From positions 1-9,307 of the forward strand of contig JAGOEH010000118.1 in NCBI GenBank assembly GCA_017997825.1: a stretch of DNA of 9,307 bases, in the 5' to 3' direction. The position numbers were made by a program, and so were the translations under genes. The notes under the pieces were generated by a model. It ran no database searches and had not been told where the DNA came from. It saw only the letters and a program-made list of their open reading frames with translations. Source of the DNA: Candidatus Delongbacteria bacterium (GTDB taxonomy: Bacteria > JAGOEH01). The number at the start of each line of letters is the position of its first letter. Within the stretch, counting starts at the first letter, position 1. This document shows, piece after piece, positions 1 to 6,675 of the stretch.

Positions 1-712
1 ACCCATATCCGATCCGCAATCCGGCCAATCCATAAATTTTGGAGAAGGTACGCAGACTGATGATGTTGGAATAGATCTTCTGTAAGGCGATGGTATCCGG
101 ATAATCCTCGGCCCCGGCATATTCGGCATAAGCATCATCCATCACCACCATCACATGGTTAGGAATCCGACTCAGGCCGGCCTCGAGAGTGGAACGATTG
201 ACATAGGTGCCGATCGGGTTATTGGGATTGGCCAGAATGATGGCCTTGGTTTTTGGGGTAATCGCTTTAACCATCGATTCAAAATCATCGGTCATGTCGT
301 GTAGAGTCGGAATGAATACCGGATGGGCTTCCATCATCCGGACCACCATCGGGTAGCGCACAAAGGCATACTGGGACATGATCACCTCATCCCCGGGCTC
401 GATATAGGCCTTGGCGATCAGATCGATGATATCCTCGGAACCGGCACTGACAATGATTCGATTCTCGGGCTGATGGTATCGTTCGGCCAGTTCCCGAACC
501 AAATAAAAACAGTTGGCGTCGGGATAGAGGAACACCTGGGAAGCGGCTTGACGGATCGCTTCCACCACTGCGGGGGAAACCCCGGCGGCGCTCTCATTGG
601 ACGCCAGCTTGGCAAACACCTTGATGCCCAGTTCGCGTTCGGTTTCCTCTATCGGTTTACCCGGTTCGTAAGCCGGGATCTGATCAATCGCTTTCCGGTA
701 TTGAATCGACAT
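1..712 (-). CDS. hisC: Histidinol-phosphate aminotransferase-like PLP enzyme (partial, 5' part)
   Basis: I read this gene by translating the complement from the ATG at 712-710. It stays open for 237 codons to the window edge, so about the last third of a typical 350-370 residue HisC is missing. It is a fold-type I, PLP-dependent class I/II aminotransferase. HisC converts imidazole-acetol phosphate and glutamate to histidinol phosphate in cytoplasmic histidine synthesis. Visible motifs are the N-terminal PAYEPGKP, KLASNES (about residue 35), NPNNPIGT (162-169), DDAYAEY with the likely PLP aspartate D192 and Y195, and SKIYGLAGLRIGY with the likely Schiff-base lysine K225. A strong Shine-Dalgarno (718-725, complement) lies 5 bases before the ATG. 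Some usual HisC motif positions differ: NES instead of NEN, YPDANCF instead of YPDGN, and AGSED instead of NGSDE. A related aminotransferase with another substrate is therefore possible. It is transcribed away from all other confident genes here. Confidence 0.88.
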   Translation of the reverse strand, partial: MSIQYRKAIDQIPAYEPGKPIEETERELGIKVFAKLASNESAAGVSPAVVEAIRQAASQVFLYPDANCFYLVRELAERYHQPENRIIVSAGSEDIIDLIAKAYIEPGDEVIMSQYAFVRYPMVVRMMEAHPVFIPTLHDMTDDFESMVKAITPKTKAIILANPNNPIGTYVNRSTLEAGLSRIPNHVMVVMDDAYAEYAGAEDYPDTIALQKIYSNIISLRTFSKIYGLAGLRIGYG

Positions 713-717
713 TGCCG

Positions 718-725
718 CTCCTTTT
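718..725 (-). promoter_or_regulatory. Shine-Dalgarno site of the hisC-like gene
   Basis: On the complement this reads AAAAGGAG and ends 5 bases before the ATG at 712. It is one of the clearest ribosome binding sites in the window and fixes the start of the aminotransferase gene. Confidence 0.8.
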
Positions 726-773
726 GATTAGTATCATCGGTATCCGCATTCCATTGATCGACATCAGGCTATC

Positions 774-802
774 AATGTAGATGTTTTCCGGTAAAAAATC
801 AA
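774..802 (-). promoter_or_regulatory. Possible sigma70-type promoter for the hisC-like gene
   Basis: On the complement, TTGATT (802-797) and TACATT (779-774) are separated by exactly 17 bases. Each box matches the consensus at 4 of 6 positions. Transcription would start near 767, giving a leader of about 55 bases. The position is right for the leftward gene, but boxes this weak also occur by chance. Confidence 0.4.
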
Positions 803-855
803 GCAAAATATTCGTTTTTTTGCGGGATGGAGTTTATGTCGCCCATAAAAAATAC

Positions 856-884
856 TTGACATTTTGCCCGAATAATCATAAAAT
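856..884 (+). promoter_or_regulatory. Strong sigma70-type promoter for the export permease gene
   Basis: TTGACA at 856-861 is a perfect -35 box. A 17-base spacer follows, then TAAAAT at 879-884, which matches the -10 consensus at 5 of 6 positions. Transcription should begin near 890. The rightward reading frame is open from an ATG at 781, but this promoter lies inside that extension. A message made from it could only be translated from the ATG at 931 or 943. This is the main reason for the shortened permease start. Confidence 0.7.
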
Positions 885-930
885 AGGAGAAATAGTTTCA
901 TCTTCACTTATCATTGACCAAGCGATAGCT

Positions 931-1863
931 ATGAGCCCAAAAATGAATCAATCATTTCAGGAATCCTCACCCCATTCCGGAACCTGCCAATCACCATACT
1001 TTGTCATCCGCCCCCATACCGGCCTGCTTCGTATCAATTTCCACGAGCTGTGGCAGTATCGCGAGCTTTTCTGGTTTCTGGTATGGAGGGATATCAAAGT
1101 CAAATACAAACAGACGGCGCTGGGTGCATTATGGGCTATCCTGGTTCCGTTTCTGCAGATGATGGTCTTCACGGTCATCTTCGGCAAAATCGCCAAGCTT
1201 CCGACCGACGGACTCAATCCGCTGATTTTCTATTATGCCGGCCTGATCCCGTGGACCTATTTTTCCACCTCCCTGAGTTTTGCCAGCAACAGCCTGGTCG
1301 GAAGCAAGCAACTGCTGACCAAGATCTATTTTCCCCGACTGATCATCCCCACCTCTCCCTGTCTGGCGGCCCTGGTGGATTTTGCCATCGCCTTCCTGAT
1401 TCTGGGGGTGATGATGATCTGGTTCGCCATCCCGGTAGATGCGGCCGTGTTGCTGCTGCCCCTGATGATGCTGATCGCCTTCGGGACAGCGCTGGGTACC
1501 GGTCTTTTCTTCTCGGCCCTCAACGTCCAGTACCGCGATATCGGATATGCCCTGCCCTTTGTGGTCCAAATCTGGATGTACGCCTCGGTCATCCTCCCCT
1601 TCAGCAAAATCCCCGCTTCATGGGGGATATGGCGGTACCTTTATGGTCTAAATCCGATGGGAGGCGTCATCGAGGGATTCCGCTGGTGCCTGCTGCACCG
1701 CCAAATGGTGCCGGAGATTCCGATCGGCACATCTCCCGTTTCGGCGGTGGTTCCCCCGCCGATCGAACTGATCGCCATCGGCAGCGTGGTCATGCTGCTG
1801 ATCCTCGCCGCCGGACTGGCCTATTTCCGTAAAATGGAAGAAACCTTCGCCGATATCGTTTGA
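931..1863 (+). CDS. ABC-2 type polysaccharide/polyol-phosphate export permease (Wzm/TagG-like)
   Basis: From the ATG at 931 this encodes 310 residues of an inner-membrane permease of the ABC-2 family. These proteins export lipid-linked O-antigen, capsule or teichoic-acid-type polymers. Family features, in order: a soluble N-terminus leading to ELFWFLVWRDIKVKYKQ (about 45-61), a first hydrophobic span (about 63-85), FYYAGLIPWTYFS (100-112), TKIYFPRLIIP (130-140), two further hydrophobic spans (about 141-198), NVQYRDIGYALPFVVQIWMYAS (split here as NVQYRDIGYA and LPFVVQIWMYAS, about 198-219), GLNPMGGVIEGFRW (239-252) and a last span (about 280-299) before EETFADIV. The frame is open from 781, but that extension overlaps a strong promoter and has no family features. 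The starts at 931 and 943 both lack a clear Shine-Dalgarno. These permeases normally sit next to a Wzt-like ATPase gene. None follows here, so the ATPase must be elsewhere or lost. Confidence 0.87.
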   Translation: MSPKMNQSFQESSPHSGTCQSPYFVIRPHTGLLRINFHELWQYRELFWFLVWRDIKVKYKQTALGALWAILVPFLQMMVFTVIFGKIAKLPTDGLNPLIFYYAGLIPWTYFSTSLSFASNSLVGSKQLLTKIYFPRLIIPTSPCLAALVDFAIAFLILGVMMIWFAIPVDAAVLLLPLMMLIAFGTALGTGLFFSALNVQYRDIGYALPFVVQIWMYASVILPFSKIPASWGIWRYLYGLNPMGGVIEGFRWCLLHRQMVPEIPIGTSPVSAVVPPPIELIAIGSVVMLLILAAGLAYFRKMEETFADIV

Positions 1864-1908
1864 TCCGGCCAGAGAAAACCCAGCCGATCATTCCCAACCC
1901 TCAGGCTA

Positions 1909-2133
1909 TTATCCGTAATCCCCCTGAGATTCCAATCCGTCCTTAATCATCGAATAGGGTAGATTCTCCCGCCAGTCAAGTTTACCCATCTCTCGGCAGA
2001 TAACCGGCGCCTGATAAGCTAAAGGTTGGCCACCATTCAATCCACGAGAAGCCTCCACCAGTACGGCCATCGCTTGCTCTTCAATAACGAATGCGGACTC
2101 AATGGTCCGATGTGTGTCAAACACCCGATTCAC
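1909..2133 (-). CDS. Unrecognised small protein frame, possibly the 3' part of a frameshifted gene
   Basis: An open frame of 74 codons runs from a GTG at 2133-2131 to a TAA at 1911-1909, in the spacer between the permease and cysD. I do not recognise the product. Its composition looks protein-like and soluble: an acidic THRTIESAFVIEEQ segment, then YQAPVICREMGKLDWRE and LPYSMIKDGL near the end. The GTG has no convincing Shine-Dalgarno. Another frame opens at an ATG at 2152-2150, encodes MEIVVVGESGV and stops at a TGA (2119-2117) inside the first frame. A single +1 shift at the GTT-TGA-C would join them into one 80-residue protein spanning 2152-1909. It could be a real small gene with a frameshift, a decayed gene, or a chance frame. 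It runs toward the permease gene and is divergent from cysD. Confidence 0.4.
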   Translation of the reverse strand: MNRVFDTHRTIESAFVIEEQAMAVLVEASRGLNGGQPLAYQAPVICREMGKLDWRENLPYSMIKDGLESQGDYG

Positions 2134-2196
2134 CCACTACCACAATCTCCATCCAACACAACACTGACAAACGCTTCATAATAGAACGGAATCCCC

Positions 2197-3078
2197 ATGA
2201 GTCATTTGAACGATCTGGAAAACAAAAGCATCTTTATACTACGGGAAGCTTACAGCGAGTTCAAGAATCTGTGCATGCTGTGGTCGATCGGCAAAGACAG
2301 TTCGGTACTGTTATGGCTGGCCCGCAAGGCCTTCTTCGGACATGTCCCGATTCCGCTGGTCCATATCGATACCCACTATAAAATCCCCGAAATGATTGTT
2401 CATCGGGACCGGCTGGTAAAAGAATGGAAACTGGACATGATCATCGGAGAAAACCGAACGGCTCTGGATGCCAAACAAACCTTCCCGGACGGCAATCTGA
2501 GCCGGCTGGAATGCTGCCGGGTGCTGAAAACCGAAGCCCTCAAACATACCATTGAAGGATCATGGCCGCGCCATCGTTACAACCATACCAAGCAGGCCTA
2601 TGAACCGGAAAGCGACCCGGAAGCCTTTACCGGTGTCATTGTGGGCGCCAGAGCCGATGAAGAGGGATCCCGGTCCAAGGAACGGATCTTCTCACCCCGG
2701 GGTGACCGCCATCAGTGGGATATCGCCCTTCAGCCCCCTGAATTCTGGAACCAATTCAATACCGATTTTCCTCCCGGAACCCATGTCCGAGTCCATCCCC
2801 TGCTGGATTGGACCGAACTGGATATCTGGAAGTATATCCGGCAGGAATCGATTCCGGTGGTCTCGATCTACTTCAATCAGGGTGAGGGCAAACGCTATCG
2901 ATCTTTGGGATGTGCGCCATGTACCTTCCCGGTGGAATCGACGGCCCGAACTACCGATGAGATTATCCGGGAACTGGCCGACGGCAAGTTTGCCCATATT
3001 GCCGAACGGGCGGGACGGGGACAGGACAAGGAAGACGGCGGCGGATTGGAAGAGCTTCGCCGCGGAGGGTACATGTGA
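2197..3078 (+). CDS. cysD: Sulfate adenylyltransferase subunit 2 (ATP sulfurylase small subunit)
   Basis: This 293-residue protein belongs to the PAPS reductase/ATP-PPase fold family. With CysN it forms the cytoplasmic ATP sulfurylase that makes APS and pyrophosphate from sulfate and ATP, the first step of sulfate activation. The PP-loop SIGKDSS lies at 30-36, followed by [21 protein letters not shown] (54-66), KTEALKH (111-117), [19 protein letters not shown] (150-168), DWTELDIW (204-211) and the C-terminal LRRGGYM. It differs from the E. coli type in two ways. There is an extra stretch of about 15-20 residues between KTEALKH and the GARADEE motif, and the region before SLGCAPCT (236-243) is shorter. 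It also has Cys106-Cys107 and a C239-x-x-C242 pair. The Shine-Dalgarno before the ATG is weak. The TGA shares one base with the cysN ATG, so the two genes are probably translationally coupled. Confidence 0.94.
   Translation: MSHLNDLENKSIFILREAYSEFKNLCMLWSIGKDSSVLLWLARKAFFGHVPIPLVHIDTHYKIPEMIVHRDRLVKEWKLDMIIGENRTALDAKQTFPDGNLSRLECCRVLKTEALKHTIEGSWPRHRYNHTKQAYEPESDPEAFTGVIVGARADEEGSRSKERIFSPRGDRHQWDIALQPPEFWNQFNTDFPPGTHVRVHPLLDWTELDIWKYIRQESIPVVSIYFNQGEGKRYRSLGCAPCTFPVESTARTTDEIIRELADGKFAHIAERAGRGQDKEDGGGLEELRRGGYM
3064..3069 (+). promoter_or_regulatory. Shine-Dalgarno site of cysN inside the cysD 3' end
   Basis: GGAGGG lies 8 bases before the ATG at 3078. A GTG at 3075 is also in frame, but it is only 5 bases from this site. 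I prefer the ATG, which overlaps the cysD stop codon by one base in a TGATG junction. Confidence 0.7.
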
Positions 3079-4874
3079 TGGAAAACTTACTATATCGAAT
3101 TGTGACGGTCGGTCATGTCGATCACGGCAAAAGCACCATTCTGGGCCGCCTGCTGGCCGATACCGGCAGCCTGCCGGACGGCAAGCTGGCCCAGGTTAAG
3201 GAAACCTGCCGCCGTCATGCCAAACCCTTCGAATACGCTTTTCTGCTGGATGCCCTCAAGGACGAACAGGCCCAAGGGATCACCATCGATGCCGCCCGCA
3301 TATTCTTCAAGACACCCCGCCGAAACTATCTTTTTATGGATGCTCCCGGGCATAAGGAATTCCTCAAAAATATGGTCACCGGCGCCGCCGGCGCCGATGC
3401 AGCCCTGCTGGTGATCGACGCGGTGGAGGGAGTCAGAGAGAATTCCAAACGCCACGGATATATGCTCTCCATGCTGGGAATCAAGACCATCCTGGTCTGT
3501 ATCAACAAAATCGATTTGGTCGATTATCGGGCGGACGTGTTTGAAAATCTTTCCGAACAATATGCCCATTTTTTAAAGGAGTTGTCGATTCAACCGATCG
3601 GATTCATCCCGGTCAGCGGATTGCAGGGCGACAATATCGCCTCCTGCTCGACCCGTATGCCCTGGTATACCGGAAAATGCCTGCTGGAGCACCTGGATGA
3701 ATTACCCCATTCGCCTCACTACCGGGATAAGGATTTCAGGCTACCGGTACAGGGAGTCTATAAATTCACTCAGGACGGCGATACCCGAAGGATCGTAGCC
3801 GGAACCATTCTCTCAGGAAGTGTCCGCCCGGGTGATGATATCGTTTTCTATCCCTCAGGGAAACGCTCTGAAGTCATGAGTATTGAACGATTCAATGCTC
3901 CCTCCCCGGATCGTGATCAGGCCGGATCAGCTACCGGGTTGACTCTCAAGGAACAGATTTATATTCGGCGGGGCGATCTGGCCGTTCTGGCCAAGAATCC
4001 CCCTCCCAAAACCTCCTCCTTATTCCGCGGCAATATCTTCTGGCTGGGACAGGATCCGCTGGACAAAAATCAGGAATATACCCTCAAGCTCAATACCATG
4101 CGATGCAAAGCCCGGTGCCGGGAAATAAAACGGGCCATCGAGTCCGACAGCCTGACCGTGATCGAAAACCCATCCTCCGTAACCCGCTTTCAGATCGCCG
4201 AGTGCACCTTCAGTCTGGACAAAGCTATCGCCTATGATCGGGTTGACCTGAACCCCCTGACCAGCCGGTTTGTGCTGGTCCATGATTACCAGATCAAGGG
4301 TGGCGGGATCATCACCGAGGATCTGAGAGATGATCAGAAATGGCTGCGTGACAAAATCATTCAGCGAAATATCAAGTGGGAGATGAGCGAAATCACCGAG
4401 AATGAGCGTGCCGAACGCCTCAACCAGAAATCGGCCCTGATCGTGATCACCGGCCGGCAGGACAGCGGAAAAAAACCGCTGGCCAAGACCTTGGAACGCG
4501 AACTCTTCATCCAGGGCAAAATGGTCTATTTTCTGGGAATCCGGAATGTGCTGTACGGGGTGGATGCCGATATCATCAGCCGGAAAGAGGAACAGCATCA
4601 GGAGCATATCCGGCGCCTGGCCGAGACCGCCTATCTGATGCTGGATATGGGCGTCATCGTGTTCATGACGGCCACCCGGCTGCGTCAAACCGATCTGGAG
4701 ATCATCAAAAGCGTCGTCCCGTCGGAAAAGGTTTATGTCATCTGGGTGGGACCCGATATCACCACCGATATCCCCTATGATCTCCACCTGCCCCAGGTTG
4801 GCGATATTCGCGAAAGCAGCGAGGAAATCAAACAGATCCTGCGCGACAAGGGCATCCTGTTCCGCGCCTGGTAA
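3078..4874 (+). CDS. cysN: Sulfate adenylyltransferase GTPase subunit with degenerate C-terminal APS-kinase-like domain
   Basis: From the ATG at 3078 this encodes 598 residues (599 if GTG 3075 is used). Residues 1-430 are a CysN-type translation-factor GTPase, which couples GTP hydrolysis to APS synthesis by CysD. The nucleotide motifs are intact: GHVDHGKST (12-20), DEQAQGITID (62-71), DAPGH (88-92), NKID (143-146) and VSG (179-181). EF-Tu-like beta-barrel domains follow (about 215-430). Residues 453-598 look like an APS kinase domain, as in CysNC/NodQ fusions, but key residues are changed. The P-loop reads GRQDSGKKP (459-467) with Lys in place of Ser/Thr after GK. The usual DGDNxRxGxNxDLGF segment reads FLGIRNVLYGVDADI. 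The SPFR and DPKGLY...KARAG motifs are absent. Conserved-looking stretches such as HIRRLAETAYLMLDMGV remain, so the domain is intact in length but unlikely to be a standard APS kinase. A canonical cysC follows 43 bases downstream. Confidence 0.92.
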   Translation: MENLLYRIVTVGHVDHGKSTILGRLLADTGSLPDGKLAQVKETCRRHAKPFEYAFLLDALKDEQAQGITIDAARIFFKTPRRNYLFMDAPGHKEFLKNMVTGAAGADAALLVIDAVEGVRENSKRHGYMLSMLGIKTILVCINKIDLVDYRADVFENLSEQYAHFLKELSIQPIGFIPVSGLQGDNIASCSTRMPWYTGKCLLEHLDELPHSPHYRDKDFRLPVQGVYKFTQDGDTRRIVAGTILSGSVRPGDDIVFYPSGKRSEVMSIERFNAPSPDRDQAGSATGLTLKEQIYIRRGDLAVLAKNPPPKTSSLFRGNIFWLGQDPLDKNQEYTLKLNTMRCKARCREIKRAIESDSLTVIENPSSVTRFQIAECTFSLDKAIAYDRVDLNPLTSRFVLVHDYQIKGGGIITEDLRDDQKWLRDKIIQRNIKWEMSEITENERAERLNQKSALIVITGRQDSGKKPLAKTLERELFIQGKMVYFLGIRNVLYGVDADIISRKEEQHQEHIRRLAETAYLMLDMGVIVFMTATRLRQTDLEIIKSVVPSEKVYVIWVGPDITTDIPYDLHLPQVGDIRESSEEIKQILRDKGILFRAW

Positions 4875-4917
4875 TCCATCCATAATACCGATCATCATAA
4901 CCATTACTTAAATAACT

Positions 4918-5523
4918 ATGCCGGATTTATACCATCACCCGCATCGTGTGACACCGGCGGACCGCAGCCGCATCATGGGCCATCGGCCGGCAGTCATCTG
5001 GATGACCGGGCTGTCGGGCTCGGGCAAATCCACCCTGGCCAACCAATTGGAATACGAGCTTAACCACCGTTACTCCGTTCATACCTATTTGTTGGACGGA
5101 GACAATATCCGGCATGGAATCAACCGGGATCTCGGGTTTTCCGAAGCGGACCGGGAAGAAAACATCCGCCGGATCGGCCAGGTGTGCCGCTACATGGTCG
5201 AAGCGGGACTAGTCGTCATTACCGCCCTGATCTCTCCCTATCGTCGATCCCGTGACCGGGTCCGCGAATGGTTCCCGGATGGAGAATTCATCGAGGTCTA
5301 TGTGGAATGCCCCCTTGAGGTTTGCGAATCACGCGATCCCAAGGGAATTTACCGCAAAGCCAGGGCAGGCCGGATCCCCCAATTCACCGGCATCGATTCC
5401 GATTATCAACCCCCTCTCCAGCCGGAAATCCGAATCAATACCGATCAATCCTCAATCAGCGAATCGACCGAATCAATCCTCCGCTACCTGATCGAATCCT
5501 ATTCGCTGATCCGCTCCTCCTAA
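4918..5523 (+). CDS. cysC: Adenylyl-sulfate (APS) kinase
   Basis: This 201-residue protein matches the usual length of stand-alone CysC, which phosphorylates the 3' hydroxyl of APS with ATP to give PAPS in the cytoplasm. The key motifs are all present: P-loop GLSGSGKST (31-39), [20 protein letters not shown] (60-79), ENIRRIGQV (81-89), ISPYRRSR (105-112), [12 protein letters not shown] (140-151) and [11 protein letters not shown] (156-166). The start at 4918 is preferred because the HRVTPADR segment before the P-loop is normal for the family. An internal ATG at 4975 would remove it. Neither start has a Shine-Dalgarno; the 43 bases after cysN are A+T-rich. Position and orientation indicate one operon with cysD and cysN. 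This intact kinase probably supplies the activity that the CysN C-terminal domain appears to lack. Confidence 0.95.
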   Translation: MPDLYHHPHRVTPADRSRIMGHRPAVIWMTGLSGSGKSTLANQLEYELNHRYSVHTYLLDGDNIRHGINRDLGFSEADREENIRRIGQVCRYMVEAGLVVITALISPYRRSRDRVREWFPDGEFIEVYVECPLEVCESRDPKGIYRKARAGRIPQFTGIDSDYQPPLQPEIRINTDQSSISESTESILRYLIESYSLIRSS

Positions 5524-5550
5524 TAGGATTTATCTCCTTCCTTCCGTTTC

Positions 5551-5588
5551 ACCGGTAAGGATTAAAGAATACTAACAAGACTACCGGT
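5551..5588. repeat. Paired ACCGGT palindromes upstream of pstS
   Basis: ACCGGTA (5551-5557) and TACCGGT (5582-5588) form perfect 7-base inverted arms around a 24-base A+T-rich interval. Each arm contains the self-complementary ACCGGT, and the two copies start 32 bases apart, about three helical turns. There is no T-run, so it is not a normal intrinsic terminator. It could be a regulator-binding pair between cysC and pstS, or chance. No clear Pho-box repeat was seen in this 171-base spacer. Confidence 0.25.
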
Positions 5589-5683
5589 CAATCCGCACTT
5601 TCCAATCGAGAGTCCGGCCGGAATCCGAAGATCCCGCTCGGAGAAGACAAAATTCAAACCGAAACCAATCACCGTAAATCAAT

Positions 5684-5690
5684 AAGGGGA
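5684..5690 (+). promoter_or_regulatory. Shine-Dalgarno site of pstS
   Basis: AAGGGGA ends 4 bases before the ATG at 5695. It supports this start, which also places a signal peptide directly at the N-terminus. Confidence 0.65.
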
Positions 5691-5694
5691 CAAA

Positions 5695-6675
5695 ATGACA
5701 ATCAGATGGATCATGATCCTGAGCGTAACCGCCATTATCCTGACTGGATTAGGATGCGGAAAAAAATCGGCGCCGGTTCCTGAGGCTGAGGCCACCCAAG
5801 GAACCATCAGCATATCCGGGGCCTGGGCACTCTATCCGATGATGGTGAAATGGGCGGAAGAGTATCAGGTCCTCTATCCGGACATGACCATCGACATCTC
5901 GGCCGGGGGTGCCGGTAAGGGCATGGCGGATGCTTTGGCGGGCCTGGTCGATATCGGCATGATTTCCCGTGAGATCCAGCCGGCGGAAATCGATAAGGGG
6001 GCCTGGTTCATCGCCGTCTGCAAGGACGGAGTGGTCGGCACTATTCACGAATCCAATCCGGTATGGGATATTTTGAAAACCCGGGGGCTAACTCAGGAAG
6101 AATGCCGTAAAATCTGGATCACCCAGGAAATCACCGACTGGGGAGTGTTGATCGGACGGACGGAAAAACCGATTCCACTCAACCTGTATACCCGTTCCGA
6201 CGCCTGCGGCGCCGCCGAAACCTGGGCCGCTTTCATCGGCAAAAAACAGGAAGACCTGAAAGGGATCGGCGTGTACGGGGATCCCGGATTGCTGGAAGCG
6301 GTCCGTCAGGACGAATCAGGCATCGGGTACAACAATATCAATTATATTTACGATCAGACCACCCACCATCCTCATCCCGGTACCAGGGCCCTTCCCCTGG
6401 ATGTCAATGCCGATGGCCGGATCGATTCATCGGAAAATTTTTATGAGGATCGGGATTCACTGATCGCGGCCATCATCGAGGGACGATACCCCTCTCCACC
6501 GGCCCGGACCCTGTATGTCGCCTGTCAAGGAGAACCTCAAAATCCGGCTGTCCGCGCATTCTTGCGATGGATTCTGGACAAGGGACAGGACTATACGGCC
6601 GAATCGGGATATATTGCCCTTTCGGAACAGGATCGGAATGACCAACGGGAAAAGATGACCGAACCGAAACAATGA
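5695..6675 (+). CDS. pstS: Phosphate-type ABC transporter substrate-binding lipoprotein (PstS-like)
   Basis: This 326-residue protein is an extracytoplasmic binding protein of the PstS family, expected to capture phosphate and deliver it to PstCA. A hydrophobic signal segment (about 4-19) ends at TGLGC with Cys21. This suggests a lipoprotein anchor, although the lipobox is not ideal because Leu is at -2 and Gly at -3. The ligand-binding fold shows SGAWALYPMMVKWAEEY (42-58), SAGGAGKGMADAL followed by VDIGMISREI, TRSDACGAAETW (166-177), and GIGYNN. PstS proteins usually have R-x-D-x-S-G with a phosphate-contacting Ser; here that position is Cys171. Residues 236-247 (DVNADGRIDSSE) match the 12-residue EF-hand or dockerin calcium-loop pattern, with acidic or Asn residues at positions 1, 3, 5, 9 and 12. 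The stop overlaps the pstC start in ATGA. Ligand identity is inferred from the family; another oxyanion is possible given the sulfate-activation genes just upstream. Confidence 0.85.
   Translation: MTIRWIMILSVTAIILTGLGCGKKSAPVPEAEATQGTISISGAWALYPMMVKWAEEYQVLYPDMTIDISAGGAGKGMADALAGLVDIGMISREIQPAEIDKGAWFIAVCKDGVVGTIHESNPVWDILKTRGLTQEECRKIWITQEITDWGVLIGRTEKPIPLNLYTRSDACGAAETWAAFIGKKQEDLKGIGVYGDPGLLEAVRQDESGIGYNNINYIYDQTTHHPHPGTRALPLDVNADGRIDSSENFYEDRDSLIAAIIEGRYPSPPARTLYVACQGEPQNPAVRAFLRWILDKGQDYTAESGYIALSEQDRNDQREKMTEPKQ

Noticed and set aside
803-821. A+T-rich inverted repeat (GCAAAA...TTTTGC) between the two divergent promoters.
   Set aside because: It is weak, lacks a G+C stem and T-tract, and its position between divergent genes makes a terminator unlikely.
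1050-1832. A 260-codon forward frame inside the permease gene.
   Set aside because: It is the +1 shadow of the permease, rich in Arg, Gly, Asp and Pro, without hydrophobic spans or family features.
2164-2182. CTGACA and CATAAT upstream of cysD as a promoter.
   Set aside because: The boxes are only 7 bases apart, and no acceptable -35 lies 16-18 bases before CATAAT. The cysD promoter remains unidentified.
4469-4475. A run of seven A bases in cysN in the arrangement GGA-AAA-AAA, which fits a -1 slippery heptamer.
   Set aside because: The frame is coherent before and after the run, the product in the -1 frame shows no family features, and I saw no Shine-Dalgarno-like stimulator or strong hairpin near it.
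4020-4904. A 294-codon open frame on the complement of cysN.
   Set aside because: It lies wholly opposite a well-supported gene, and its composition (runs of D, G and H) is what a complement of this codon usage produces. It has no recognisable motif.
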